This document shows, piece after piece, positions 1-9,191 of a stretch of DNA of 64,000 nt. Position 1 is the stretch's first letter, and every line of letters starts with the position of its first letter. The position numbers were made by a program, and so were the translations under genes. Origin of the DNA: JAAYDI01 sp052034005 (lineage in GTDB: Bacteria > Planctomycetota > Planctomycetia > Pirellulales > Pirellulaceae); assembly GCA_052034005.1 (NCBI GenBank), contig JBPOJB010000001.1:186001-250000 (forward strand), written 5' to 3'. The notes below the pieces were generated by a model. The model did no database searches, had not been told where the DNA came from, and was given only the letters and a program-made list of their open reading frames with translations.

Positions 1-1272
1 GCGCGGGACGAACATCAGGATCGACAGGCCGACACCGATGAGGATCGAGAATTCGACGCTGATCACAACCGCGGCCACGGCGGTGGTCAACACCAACCCG
101 GCATCGTAACGCGAGGCGTGGCACGCGCGTTTCAGCCGCTGTGAGTCAAACAGGCCGGCGGCGGTCACCAGGAGAATGCCGGCCAACGCCGCCTTGGGGA
201 TGTAGTGTGCCCAGGGTGCCAGCAACGTCGCCATGGCCGCGACCGCCACCGCCGCGAAAATGCCCGACATCCGACTCGACGCGCCGGCCTGGAAGTTGAT
301 CGCCGAACGCGTCAGCGATCCCGATCCGGGCAGGCACTGAAAGAACCCGCCGCTCAAATTGGCGAGCCCCTCCGCCAGGCACTGCTGATTGTAATCCAGC
401 CGCTGGTGCGTCACCTGCGCGATCGATTTCGCGATCGCCAACGCCTCCACGAGCCCCAGGATGGCAATGGCCAGGGAGTTGCCGGCCATCCTGCTGATCC
501 ATTCAAATCGGATGTGCGGCACGTGCCAGACGGGCAAACCCGCCGGCACGTGGCCGATCACCGCGACCGCAGACGGATCCGCGCTGCCCGGACGAGACCA
601 ACCCAGCGCCGCTGCCGCCAGCGCGGCCACGGCCAACGCCGCCAGCATGTCCAGGCGCGGAAGATGGTACCGCCGCACCAGCGTGCGCAACGAAACGACC
701 AGCAAGACCGTGACCAGGCTGATGCCCAGCGCGCGGTAGTTCACGGCGTCTCCGCTGGTCAGGGTCAACCACAGCCGGTGCAAAATGTGACGGTGTCCCG
801 CCCCTCGCTCCTGGAGCCCACACAGGTTGCCGACCTGACTCAGGATGATCAGCAGCGCCGCGCCGGCCATGAAGCCCAAGACCACCGATTCCGAGATGTA
901 ACGGGTCAGGTCGCCCAGTTTGAAGACGGCTACCAGGATCTGGATCGTCCCGACCATGATGGCCAGGAGAAAGACCGCCTCGCAGGCCTCCGCCGGTGTC
1001 TCCAAGTTGAGCAGCGCCACGGCGCTGAAGACCACCAGGCTGATCGCGTTGGTCGGACCATTGATCAGGTGGGACGACGAGCCGAATAGCGAGGCCACGG
1101 CGGTGACGACGATCGCGGAGTACAACCCGAAACGCGGCTCAATCCCGGCAATCAGCGCATAAGCCATCGCCTGGGGCACCGCGACCGCCGCCACGGTCAG
1201 GCCGGCGACGGCGTCCTGACGCGCGGCCCTCCAGCTGTAACGCGCATCCACGATGTTCCAACCCCTCGGCAT
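1..1272 (-). CDS. SulP family inorganic anion transporter, 3' end cut by the window edge
   Basis: This is a multi-pass inner-membrane anion transporter or anion:cation symporter of the SulP/SLC26 type (sulfate, bicarbonate or similar; substrate unknown). Translating the minus strand from ATG at 1272 gives 424 codons without a stop, running off the left edge. Residues about 30-50 carry the family hallmark around PQAMAYALIAGI and RFGLYSA, followed by LINGPTNA and many hydrophobic helices. The last visible residues (VISVEFSILIGVGLSIL) are the final membrane helices, so the C-terminal STAS domain should lie beyond the edge. No frameshift was seen. It starts 74 bases downstream of the acyltransferase gene on the same strand and may be co-transcribed with it. 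Family assignment is firm; the ion is not. Confidence 0.88.
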   Translation of the reverse strand, partial: MPRGWNIVDARYSWRAARQDAVAGLTVAAVAVPQAMAYALIAGIEPRFGLYSAIVVTAVASLFGSSSHLINGPTNAISLVVFSAVALLNLETPAEACEAVFLLAIMVGTIQILVAVFKLGDLTRYISESVVLGFMAGAALLIILSQVGNLCGLQERGAGHRHILHRLWLTLTSGDAVNYRALGISLVTVLLVVSLRTLVRRYHLPRLDMLAALAVAALAAAALGWSRPGSADPSAVAVIGHVPAGLPVWHVPHIRFEWISRMAGNSLAIAILGLVEALAIAKSIAQVTHQRLDYNQQCLAEGLANLSGGFFQCLPGSGSLTRSAINFQAGASSRMSGIFAAVAVAAMATLLAPWAHYIPKAALAGILLVTAAGLFDSQRLKRACHASRYDAGLVLTTAVAAVVISVEFSILIGVGLSILMFVPR

Positions 1273-1346
1273 GATGTTGCGCCTGTCAACGCCGCGCTCG
1301 GATACGCGCCCCGCAGCCTCCAGCTCGCGCTATCCCGCGCCCGGAC

Positions 1347-2519
1347 CTAGAAACGCAAGAAAACCTTGCGCCGATACAGCAGCCCCGCGATCCCAAAGAC
1401 AATCAGCAAGCCGACCAACCCCGCCACCAGCTCGTCGTAGCGGCCGAAATAGTTGGACAGCTCGCCCACCGGCGGAGTGTCCGTGACCAGGCGGAGGCCC
1501 ACCAGATGAGTTGCAATCCGCGGAATGTCCACCAGGTTGTCGACCATGTAGATCGTGATGGGATTCATGCCGATCCAGACGAACGGCATGGCCCAGCGGC
1601 GCCATCCGATCACCTCGACGACCAGATGGAATGCCGCCAGCAACAGGCAGCTGTACCCACATGCCACCAGGACGAACGACGAGGTCCAGATCTTCTTGAT
1701 GATCGGAAACTGCATGTTCCAGAGCCAGCCCGACGCGGCGAGCACGACACCGGCGATCAGGAGATACCCGACTTTCTTCCATTCCCTGCGCGTCGTGTCG
1801 CGGAGCAGCAGGCCGGCGAACACTCCCAGCAGGCAGTTGGCGACGGCCGGCAGCGTGCTGAGCAAGCCTTCCGGATCGTAAGCACCATCCCACTTGCGCA
1901 GCGGCAGGTAATGGATGTCCACCCAGTTGGCCAGGTTCTGCCCGGGCTCGAAATTGCCCGCCGTGCCGCCGGGCACCGGGACGAACGTCATGACCAGCCA
2001 ATAACCGGCCAGCAGGGCGACGCACCAGATCAACTGCCCGCGTGGTTTGAAGTAGCAGAAGATCAAGCCCGCGCAGAGGTAGCAGATGGCGATCCGCTGC
2101 AGCACGCCCAGCAGGCGGATCTGTTCGTAGGAGATGCCGAAGCCGCCGTAATAGAACACACCCAGCAAGTACAACAGCACGCCGCGGCGGATCACTCGCC
2201 ACAAGGCGGCCTTCCGCCCCTGTTGGGCGATTGTGCGGCTCAGCGAGAACACCAGGGACACGCCCACGATGAAGATGAACATGGGGAAGATCAAGTCCTC
2301 GAAGTTGAACCCCCGCCACTCGGCATGCTGCAACTGGTCGTGGATCTCGCGGAGCCCGGCGTGGTTGCTGACCTTGCCCAGCCCTTGCACCAGCGCATCG
2401 GCGCCGACGATCCAGAACATGTTGAAGCCGCGCAGCGCGTCGAGCGACATCAAGCGGGCGACCTTCATCGCCGTGGGTTGCGTCGTGTCGCGCGGCGCCG
2501 AAATGGGTTGGTCGGTCAT
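1347..2519 (-). CDS. DUF5009-type membrane acyltransferase (HGSNAT/NagX-like)
   Basis: A predicted 390-residue integral membrane protein resembling heparan-alpha-glucosaminide N-acetyltransferase-like proteins (DUF5009, often labelled acyltransferase 3 family), thought to move acyl groups across the membrane onto sugars. Its N-terminus has the typical RLMSLDALRGFNMFWI segment (about residues 22-37), then LIFPMFIFIVGVSLVFSL and about ten hydrophobic helices, ending in a basic tail. The longest ORF begins at 2573, but ATG 2519 is preceded by AGGAG at proper spacing and begins with a polar MTDQP stretch, so I use it. A TATAAT box lies about 65 bases upstream. Substrate unknown; with the many glycan genes nearby, sugar acetylation is a reasonable inference. 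Confidence 0.82.
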   Translation of the reverse strand: MTDQPISAPRDTTQPTAMKVARLMSLDALRGFNMFWIVGADALVQGLGKVSNHAGLREIHDQLQHAEWRGFNFEDLIFPMFIFIVGVSLVFSLSRTIAQQGRKAALWRVIRRGVLLYLLGVFYYGGFGISYEQIRLLGVLQRIAICYLCAGLIFCYFKPRGQLIWCVALLAGYWLVMTFVPVPGGTAGNFEPGQNLANWVDIHYLPLRKWDGAYDPEGLLSTLPAVANCLLGVFAGLLLRDTTRREWKKVGYLLIAGVVLAASGWLWNMQFPIIKKIWTSSFVLVACGYSCLLLAAFHLVVEVIGWRRWAMPFVWIGMNPITIYMVDNLVDIPRIATHLVGLRLVTDTPPVGELSNYFGRYDELVAGLVGLLIVFGIAGLLYRRKVFLRF

Positions 2520-2584
2520 AGAGGCTCCTTCAACGTGCGTGGACGATATCTCTCCTACACCTCCCATCGGCAAAACGTCCGCCG

Positions 2585-2590
2585 ATTATA
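2585..2590 (-). promoter_or_regulatory. Candidate -10 box for the DUF5009-type acyltransferase gene
   Basis: The minus strand reads TATAAT here, a perfect sigma-70 -10 hexamer in otherwise GC-rich DNA. It would start transcription near 2578, giving a leader of about 60 bases before the ATG at 2519. No convincing -35 hexamer is seen 16-18 bases upstream, so confidence is moderate. Confidence 0.45.
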
Positions 2591-2768
2591 CCAGGAAGCC
2601 GGGCCGTTCGCGCGGGAGGCGGAGGGGGGGCGAGGCGCGCCAGGTCGGCCGTCGCATCGTCTCGGTGAAAGGCATCCTCGCGCACGCTCAGGCTGGGCGG
2701 CCGCCGGATCGGGTGTGTCGGCGTGTCCGCCGGCGCTGAAGCCCATGCGCACACGCCTCGATCAGCGG

Positions 2769-2996
2769 TTAGTTGGATTTGTAGTCGATCCGCAGCGAAG
2801 GAATCACCCCGGCGCGCACGATGCGTGTCCGGAAAGGGCCGGGAGTGGTCTTGATGATGCGGCGATCGAAAATGAGTTGGACGTTTTCTGGTCGTCCCAA
2901 GTCCAGGTTTTCGCGAATGACTTCCGCGAAGCAAATGCGACCGTGGTCAGGGCGATCAAACACCTGCGTGAGCGCCAAAGCAGCGTCGCGGACGGC
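2769..2996 (-). pseudogene. Remnant of a conserved hypothetical protein
   Basis: In this frame the sequence reads like a piece of a real protein (AAVRDAALALTQVFDRPDHG ... NVQLIFDRRI ... TPGPFRTRIVRAG ... SLRIDYKSN) and then stops. From memory, proteins with a QLIFDRR-xxx-TPGxFRTR core continue well past the DYKS motif, so the C-terminal part is missing. The open frame extends upstream to 3206, but that part overlaps the end of the YihY gene and looks like chance coding. No start or Shine-Dalgarno sequence belongs to it. I treat it as a leftover of an old insertion or deletion. A short functional gene cannot be excluded. Confidence 0.35.
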
Positions 2997-3093
2997 TGCC
3001 ACGGAGCCCTTTCGATCCGATGCCGGACAGAGGCAGCGACAGGGAAGAGGGGACGAGTCTCCCCGGGGCACCTGCTCGAGAAAGGAAAAGGCG

Positions 3094-4440
3094 TCAGGGA
3101 CAGGCATCCGCCAGCATAGCCAGCGTACGGCCGGCCGTGGCCCGCAACTGCACGTTGCGCAACTGGCACACCAGGGGGAAGCTCGCGGTTCTCCCTTGAG
3201 CGGCATCCGTCAGCTGAAACCCGATCTCGATCACCTGTCCGACCGGGATCTGCTCGGCAGGGCGTGCGAGCGTCACACAGCGTTCAGTTTCCGCCAGCCC
3301 GTGGAGCAGCTCTGCGGCGACCAACTGCTTGACCATTTGATAGACCATCGGTTCCGGCAGCGCTGTGTGGTCGGCCAGTTCCTTCAAACGCGTCGGACGC
3401 CCACCGCGGAAATTCCGCGCCACCAGCTCCATCAACTGCACGATTGCGGCCGGGTCGACCAGTGAGGGAACGTCACGCCGCGGCTCGAGGCGGTCGAGTT
3501 GGCCGCTCCGCACCGTCTCGAGAATGGCGCTCACCTCCAGACCAAAGAGCACGACCAGCCACATGAGGTAGATCCAGAACATGAACAGCGGGATCAGGCC
3601 GAGCGACCCGTAGAGCTGGCTGAGCGACAGGGCGTTCTGCAGGTAGGCTCCCAGCGTATGCTCGCCGATCATCAGCAACAGCGCGGCCACCAGAGCGCCG
3701 GCCGCCGCCGACTGGAACTGGACGTCCGTGTGAGGGAACAGGTAGTACACCAGGAAGAGCACCGCCCAGTGCGCCGCCAGGACGCCGGCCAACCCCGCTG
3801 CGGCTGACAGCCACTGCCACCCCTCATGTGCGCCCCACCAGGCCCCGATCTGGCCACGGATGTAAATGCCCAGCACGATCGCCAGCGGGCTGATGGTGAG
3901 CATGAACCAGTAGAGCGGCACACGGCGGGTCCACGGACGACCGCTGCGCGCCCGGTAGATCGTGTTGAAGCTGTTTTCGATATCGACCAGCAGACTGATC
4001 GCGGCGTACGCGGTGATCCCCACGCCGATCCAGCCGACCGCCGTCACGTTCACCCGATGCATGGCTTCGCGGACCAGGTCCTCCAGCCAGTTCGCCAGGC
4101 TGCTGGACACGTCGCCGTACTCCGCCGGCGGGATGATCCGTACGTCCTCCAAGCCGAGCAGCGCGAGCAATTCGCTCAACCGCCGAAGAAACACTGCTTC
4201 GCCCGCCACCGCCTTGACCAACACCGTGGCCACCACCAGCACCGGCATGAGTCCGAAGAGCGTACGAAACGACAGCGCAGCCGCCATCTGCGGTGCACGG
4301 TCGTTGTCCAACTGTTGCAGGCCGCCTCGACCGAGATCGTAGACGAAGCGGGTCGCGCGTTGCCACCGATCCAGTTCATGCCGTGGCTGAACCAGCGCAT
4401 TCCGCACGCGGAGAGTCATCTGGCGAACCAACGAGCGCAT
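3094..4440 (-). CDS. YihY/BrkB family membrane protein with a C-terminal winged-helix-like domain
   Basis: A 448-residue member of the YihY/BrkB (UPF0761) family, inner-membrane proteins with no agreed biochemical role (older names suggest ribonuclease BN, which is not supported). Residues about 45-310 hold the family core: AALSFRTLFGLMPVLVV, GWIGVGITAYAAISLLVDIE, PLYWFMLTISPLAIVLG, and the late SQLYGSLGLIPLFMFWIYL / WLVVLFGLEVSAIL segment. After it, about residues 335-415 form a soluble domain that looks like a winged helix (RPTRLKELADHTALPEP then MVYQMVKQLVAAELL), as in other long YihY proteins. ATG 4440 has GGAG at good spacing; the longer frame from 4479 lacks one. It is divergent from the secreted-protein gene at 4705. 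Confidence 0.85.
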   Translation of the reverse strand: MRSLVRQMTLRVRNALVQPRHELDRWQRATRFVYDLGRGGLQQLDNDRAPQMAAALSFRTLFGLMPVLVVATVLVKAVAGEAVFLRRLSELLALLGLEDVRIIPPAEYGDVSSSLANWLEDLVREAMHRVNVTAVGWIGVGITAYAAISLLVDIENSFNTIYRARSGRPWTRRVPLYWFMLTISPLAIVLGIYIRGQIGAWWGAHEGWQWLSAAAGLAGVLAAHWAVLFLVYYLFPHTDVQFQSAAAGALVAALLLMIGEHTLGAYLQNALSLSQLYGSLGLIPLFMFWIYLMWLVVLFGLEVSAILETVRSGQLDRLEPRRDVPSLVDPAAIVQLMELVARNFRGGRPTRLKELADHTALPEPMVYQMVKQLVAAELLHGLAETERCVTLARPAEQIPVGQVIEIGFQLTDAAQGRTASFPLVCQLRNVQLRATAGRTLAMLADACP

Positions 4441-4704
4441 GGTGAGACTCCTGCAACTTAAGCCGAAAACCCGTATCAAGTAAGCTTAACCGGTCGTCAG
4501 GCGTGACACCATCGACTCACACCCACGGGTTGGCAACTCCCTGTGCTTCGCCACAGTCCCTTGAGCCGGAATATCTGCCGGCCTGTTCGTCAATCCGCCC
4601 GCACCGTACTCAGAAGACCCGCGGGTTGCCGCCGGGGTGTAGAATCACATCAGGGCAGCCGTCTCTGGGCGGCAAACGCGACTGTGATATCTGGAGCAGG
4701 TGCC

Positions 4705-7167
4705 GTGGCGAGTAACTCAAAGGGCTGGTCGATGCACGTCGCCTTCCGCGCGGCAGGCTGGCTCTGCCTGTCGGCCTGTGTGATCGCCCAGGAGCGTCCG
4801 CCGGTCTGTATCTCGGGCATCTACCCTCACCTGGCGATGTTCAACGACGAGGACGAGTGCGGTGTGGGGGCGGTCGTTCCCTGGGCGGACCGCCTGTGGG
4901 CTGTGACGTACGCCCCCCACAAGCCGGAAGGCTCGACCGACAAGCTCTATGAGATCACGACCGCGCTGGAGCAAATTACGCGTGACGAGAGCGTGGGCGG
5001 AACGCCGGCCAATCGGATGATTCACCCTGAGTCCAACCAGCTTTTCATCGGCCCCTATGTCATCGATGCAGCGCGGCAGGTCCGTGTCATTCCGTACTCC
5101 ACGATGTTCGGCAGGCCGACGGGAAATGCGCGCCACCTGTTCGATCCGGTCCACAAAATTTACTGCGCCACGATGGAGGAAGGGCTCTACGAGATCGATG
5201 TCGACTCCCTGGCGGTGACCGAGCTGTGGACGGACGAACAGCGGCCCGGCGGGCGGTACGCCCAACTGCCGGGTTACCATGGGAAAGGACTCTATTCGGG
5301 GCACGGCCGGGTCATCTACGCCAACAACGGAGAGCACGGGCCCGCGGCGCTGACGGACCCCGAAACCCCCAGCGGGTGTCTCGCCCAGTGGGACGGGCGG
5401 AGCGCACACTGGGAAGTGGTGCGGCGCAATCAGTTCACCGACGTGACCGGCCCGGTGGGGATCAGCGGCACTGGTTCCGCGTCGGATCCCGTCTGGAGTA
5501 TCGGGTGGGACCACCGCTCGTTGATTCTGATGTGCCTGGACGACGCCGGCTGGCACAGTTGGCGGCTGCCCAAAGCCTCGCGTTCCTATGACGGGGCTCA
5601 CGGCTGGAATACGGAGTGGCCGCGGATCCGGGACGTCGGCGAGCCCGACCTGCTGATGACGATGCACGGGTTGTTCTGGAAGTTCCCGCGCGGGTTCTGT
5701 TCTACCCGTTCGGCCGGCATTGTGCCGCGCAGCCGCTACCTGAAAGTTGTGGGCGACTTCTGCCGGTGGGAGGGGCGGATCGTGTGCGGGTGTGATGATA
5801 CGGCCCGCAGCGAGTTCCTCAACAAGCGCGCCGCCAAGGGGGTGATCGCGGCACCGCAGTCGCAGTCGAACCTCTGGTTCCTCGCGCTGCCGCAACTGGA
5901 CCAGTTCGGGCCGGTCATCGCGGCGGGAGGAGTGTGGCTGCACGACGCTGTCCGGGCCGCGGAGCCGTCCGAACCGTTTCTGCTGGGCTCGACCGAGCGG
6001 TGCCTGATGCATCTGGCGCACCAGTCCGCCGAACCGGTACGGGTGATGCTCGAAGTGGATCGCGCCGGCAATGGAGAGTGGATCCCGCTGCGTAACGTGC
6101 AGCTCGAGCCGCACGGCTACCGATGGCTGGACCTGGCGGCCGACCGACCGGCGACGTGGATCCGCCTGGTTACGGACCGTGATGTGGAGCGCATGACCGC
6201 GTGGTTTGACTGCTCGCAGCCGGAACGTCGAGACGCGGCGCCGGCGGCGATCTTTCGCGGGGTGGGGAGCGCAGCGGCATCCAGGTTTGTCGGCGGAACG
6301 GTGCGGGCGCGCGGCGGCAACTACCGGACGCTCTACTTCCTGGCCAGCCGGTACACGCACGCCGGGCCGCAGGAGCTGGGTCTGTACGAGCTGGACGCAA
6401 ACCTCGCGCTGCGCGCGGTCGACGATCGGCCGACCGACGTGGAATTCGAGCGGCGCGGCGCGGCGATCCCGGTCGGGGTGCTGACCCAGGACGCGGCGTC
6501 GGTGCTGTACGTGGATGACCGCGGCAATCGCTGGCGCCTGCCGCGCGGGGATCGCCTGGCGGAGCCCGAAGCGCCGTCCGTTCCACAGCGCGTTTGCCGC
6601 GAGGTGGCGACCGAGCGCGACCTGTTCAACGCAGGCGGGATTTTTTATGAACTGCCGGCGGAGAACGCGGGTGGCTTTGCCCATGTCCGGCCGGTGGCCA
6701 CGCACGGCTCCCAGATCACCGACTACTGCTCCTGGCGCGGTCTGCTGGTACTGAGTGGCGTGGCGGTCGACGCGGCCGCGGACAACGCACGGATCGTGCG
6801 CAGCACCGACGGGGCCGTCGCGCTCTGGCTCGGTGCATTGGACGACCTCTGGCAGTTCGGCAAACCACGCGGCGTGGGCGGCCCGTGGTACGACACCGAG
6901 GTCGCCGCTGACACGCCTTCCGACCGCTACCTCCTGGGCGGGTTCGATCGCCGGACGCTGACGCTGGCCCACGCGGACGCGGGCGAGGTCGAGTTCACGG
7001 TCGAATGTGACCTCACCGGGACCGGCTGCTGGGTCGTCCTGACCAAGGTGACGGTCCCGGCGGGCGTCGACCGCGTTTTCCGCTTTCCGGACGGTTACCA
7101 CGCGCAGTGGTTGCGGCTGCACAGTAACCGCACGTGCCGTGCGACCGCCCAGCTCGTGTATGAATGA
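4705..7167 (+). CDS. Secreted protein of unknown function with duplicated beta-rich modules
   Basis: An 820-residue predicted exported protein that I cannot assign to a named family. I choose GTG at 4705 because GGAG lies 8 bases before it; ATG at 4732 is the alternative. Either way a signal peptide follows (LCLSACVIAQ). The N-terminal half has repeated blade-like strands as in a propeller (YEITTALEQITRD, LFIGPYVID, LYEIDVDSLAVTELW). Two copies of a module can be seen: DFCRWEGRIV near residue 350 and DYCSWRGLLV near 672, each followed by an LWFLALPQLDQFG / LWLGALDDLWQFG segment and a strand-rich region (FLLGSTER / YLLGGFDR). A TAGAAT sequence near 4636 could be a -10 box. It probably works outside the cytoplasm, perhaps on glycans; the function is open. 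Confidence 0.72.
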   Translation: MASNSKGWSMHVAFRAAGWLCLSACVIAQERPPVCISGIYPHLAMFNDEDECGVGAVVPWADRLWAVTYAPHKPEGSTDKLYEITTALEQITRDESVGGTPANRMIHPESNQLFIGPYVIDAARQVRVIPYSTMFGRPTGNARHLFDPVHKIYCATMEEGLYEIDVDSLAVTELWTDEQRPGGRYAQLPGYHGKGLYSGHGRVIYANNGEHGPAALTDPETPSGCLAQWDGRSAHWEVVRRNQFTDVTGPVGISGTGSASDPVWSIGWDHRSLILMCLDDAGWHSWRLPKASRSYDGAHGWNTEWPRIRDVGEPDLLMTMHGLFWKFPRGFCSTRSAGIVPRSRYLKVVGDFCRWEGRIVCGCDDTARSEFLNKRAAKGVIAAPQSQSNLWFLALPQLDQFGPVIAAGGVWLHDAVRAAEPSEPFLLGSTERCLMHLAHQSAEPVRVMLEVDRAGNGEWIPLRNVQLEPHGYRWLDLAADRPATWIRLVTDRDVERMTAWFDCSQPERRDAAPAAIFRGVGSAAASRFVGGTVRARGGNYRTLYFLASRYTHAGPQELGLYELDANLALRAVDDRPTDVEFERRGAAIPVGVLTQDAASVLYVDDRGNRWRLPRGDRLAEPEAPSVPQRVCREVATERDLFNAGGIFYELPAENAGGFAHVRPVATHGSQITDYCSWRGLLVLSGVAVDAAADNARIVRSTDGAVALWLGALDDLWQFGKPRGVGGPWYDTEVAADTPSDRYLLGGFDRRTLTLAHADAGEVEFTVECDLTGTGCWVVLTKVTVPAGVDRVFRFPDGYHAQWLRLHSNRTCRATAQLVYE

Positions 7168-7229
7168 CGGCGCCCGCCGGCGGCCTGTGGCCGGCGCCTG
7201 AGCTGCTGATCCTGACGCGCGGTGCACGC

Positions 7230-7352
7230 TCACCGGCCGGTCAGCACCTGGTCGTGCAGGAACTGCTGGAATGCGCGGGCCCATTCTTCTGGCGGCGCGC
7301 CGCGATCCAGCAGGTCCGCCTGCAGAAAGTAGAGCTGTGCGTCGTAGGGGAT
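7230..7352 (-). pseudogene. 3' end remnant of a lost gene
   Basis: Within the 500-base gap between 7168 and 7667, the minus strand encodes about 40 residues with protein-like composition (PIPYDAQLYFLQADLLDRGA, then PPEEWARAFQQFLHDQV) ending in a TGA at 7230. Immediately upstream in the same frame is a TAG, with apparently related sequence (PAIQW) before it. It has no start. I read it as the decayed C-terminus of a deleted gene; the family is not recognised. Confidence 0.3.
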
Positions 7353-7477
7353 CGGCTACCACTGGATGGCCGGTTATGGACACGTGGCCGGGGAAGTCCG
7401 ACAATGGGCCAAGCTCTGCGGGCCGGGCCTTCGGCTGATTGACGGCGCCGTGGGGTAGGTGCGATGCAACGGAGCAG

Positions 7478-7513
7478 TTGACGCAACCTATGCTGCGTTG
7501 TAATGGATTACAA
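7478..7513 (+). promoter_or_regulatory. Candidate promoter with overlapping palindrome
   Basis: TTGACG at 7478-7483 could be a -35 box. A 16-base palindrome, TTGTAAT-GG-ATTACAA, occupies 7498-7513, where a -10 box would fall. It is an AT-rich perfect dyad about 155 bases before the Gfo/Idh start and could be an operator. The -10 match is poor and a 7-base dyad can arise by chance, so this is tentative. Apart from this and the 7230-7352 remnant, I see nothing else in 7168-7667. Confidence 0.25.
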
Positions 7514-7667
7514 AGATGGGACTCCGCGCGAGACGCGGATCGCGGAAGAGATGAGCAATCGCACGCACGTCTGTCTTCGATGCAAGAAGTCCTAAAGACC
7601 CGAGAGTCAAACGAGTGCATCTAGAGTTGCTGAACCAGACGCTCATCAAACGCTGACGGAGTCAAAC

Positions 7668-9191
7668 ATGTCGCGATTGGGACGACGCAAGTTTGTCGGA
7701 GCCATTGCCTCCGGCGCGGCGTGTGCCGCGTTCGCCCGGACAACCACTACGGCATTCGGAATGGCGGTCGGCTCCAACGACGCCGTGGGCGTGGGCGTCA
7801 TCGGCCTGCGCGGGCGGGGGCAGACCCACCTGGCCATGGTCTCCGCGATCAAGGGCTTCCGACTGGCAGGGCTTTGCGACGTGGACCCGGCGGTCCTTGC
7901 CCATGAGGTGGACACGGCTCGCCAGCAAGGGCTCAAGGTCCCCGGCTTTGCCGACGTGCGCAGGCTGTTGGATTGCAAGGACATCGACGCGATCACTATC
8001 GCCACGCCCAACCACTGGCACTCATTGATCGGCATCTGGGCGTGCCAGGCGGGCAAGGACGTGTACATCGAGAAGCCGGTCTCGCACTTTGTTTGGGAGG
8101 GGCGGCAGTTGGTCCGCGCGGCCCGGCGATTCGGCCGCATGGTCCAGACCGGCACGCAGGCCCGCTCGAATCCCGACGTCCGCGAGGCCGTGGCGTGGGT
8201 CCATGCCGGCAACCTGGGGAAGATCAAGTACGCGTTGGGGATGTGCTACAAGCCGCGGATGTCGATCGGCAAGTTCGGCAAGGGCGAGATCCCGCCCGGG
8301 CTGGACTACAATCTCTGGACCGGTCCCGCCCCGCTGAAGCCGCTGGCCCGAAAGAACCTCCATTACGACTGGCACTGGATCTACGATTACGGCAACGGCG
8401 ATCTGGGCAACCAGGGCATCCACGAGATGGACATGGCTCGTTGGCTGCTGGGGTACAAGGCCCTGTCGCCGCGGGTGATGAGCGTCGGCGGGCGGCTGGG
8501 CTATGACGACGACGGCCAGACGCCCAACACGCAGGTGGTCTATCACGATTACGACGGCCCGCCGCTGGTGTTCGAGGTCCGCGGGCTGCCCAAGTCCCGA
8601 GAGTTCCAGTCCGATGCCGGAACCTGGTCCAACAGTATGGATAGCCCGCCCGGCTTCACCCGGGGACGCACGATCGGCGTGATTTTGGTTTGCGAGGGGG
8701 GGCGGTTCATGATCGACGACGGGGGCGAAGTGATTCTGGCGTCCGATCCCGCCGGCAAGACGATCCGCCGATTCGAGAGGCTCGACGGCCCCATCGGCAA
8801 CGCATGGTCCAAGGGCGATTTCCACCACTTCAGCAACTGGCTGGCGGCCATCCGATCGCGTAATGCGAGCGAACTGACGGCCGAGATCCTCGAAGGACAC
8901 TTATCGAGCGCGCTATGCCACACGGGGATGATTTCGCACCGGCTGGGCCGGAAGCTGCCAGACGGTTTGATCTTGGAACAGATCAAGGGGAATCCGCTGG
9001 CCGCCGAGCGGTTCGAGTCGTTCCGGGAGCACCTGGCGCGGAACGGCGTGGACCTGTCCGGCCCATGCGCCACGCTCGGTCCCTGGCTTGCCATGGACCC
9101 GGCGGCCGAGCGGTTCCTGAACAACGACGATGCCAACGCGCTCTTGCGGCGCGAAGACCGGGCGCCGTTTGTCGTGCCGGAGGTGGTGTGA
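7668..9191 (+). CDS. Gfo/Idh/MocA family oxidoreductase, Tat-exported
   Basis: A 507-residue NAD(P)-dependent sugar or cyclitol dehydrogenase of the Gfo/Idh/MocA family, in the long planctomycete version with an export signal. The N-terminus has a twin-arginine-like RRKFVGAIASGAA signal. The Rossmann fold follows (VGVIGLRGRGQTHL, about residues 43-56), then CDVDPAVLA, ITIATPNHWHS, and EKPVSH near residue 135 with the usual catalytic-site Lys. The C-terminal domain includes WHWIYDYGNGDLGNQGIHEM. Its TGA overlaps the ATG of the next reading frame (TGATG), so the two were translationally coupled before the second gene died. The sugar substrate cannot be read from sequence. Confidence 0.9.
   Translation: MSRLGRRKFVGAIASGAACAAFARTTTTAFGMAVGSNDAVGVGVIGLRGRGQTHLAMVSAIKGFRLAGLCDVDPAVLAHEVDTARQQGLKVPGFADVRRLLDCKDIDAITIATPNHWHSLIGIWACQAGKDVYIEKPVSHFVWEGRQLVRAARRFGRMVQTGTQARSNPDVREAVAWVHAGNLGKIKYALGMCYKPRMSIGKFGKGEIPPGLDYNLWTGPAPLKPLARKNLHYDWHWIYDYGNGDLGNQGIHEMDMARWLLGYKALSPRVMSVGGRLGYDDDGQTPNTQVVYHDYDGPPLVFEVRGLPKSREFQSDAGTWSNSMDSPPGFTRGRTIGVILVCEGGRFMIDDGGEVILASDPAGKTIRRFERLDGPIGNAWSKGDFHHFSNWLAAIRSRNASELTAEILEGHLSSALCHTGMISHRLGRKLPDGLILEQIKGNPLAAERFESFREHLARNGVDLSGPCATLGPWLAMDPAAERFLNNDDANALLRREDRAPFVVPEVV

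Noticed and set aside
1506..3119. 537-codon open frame on the plus strand
   Set aside because: It is antisense to the DUF5009-type acyltransferase, which shows clear membrane helices; the plus-strand product is hydrophilic and repetitive in His, Gln and Arg.
4717..7620. 967-codon open frame on the minus strand
   Set aside because: It runs antisense through the secreted-protein gene. Its composition is Arg/Gly/His-rich as expected of a GC-rich shadow frame, it has no motif, and the sense frame has a signal peptide, a Shine-Dalgarno sequence and internal homology.
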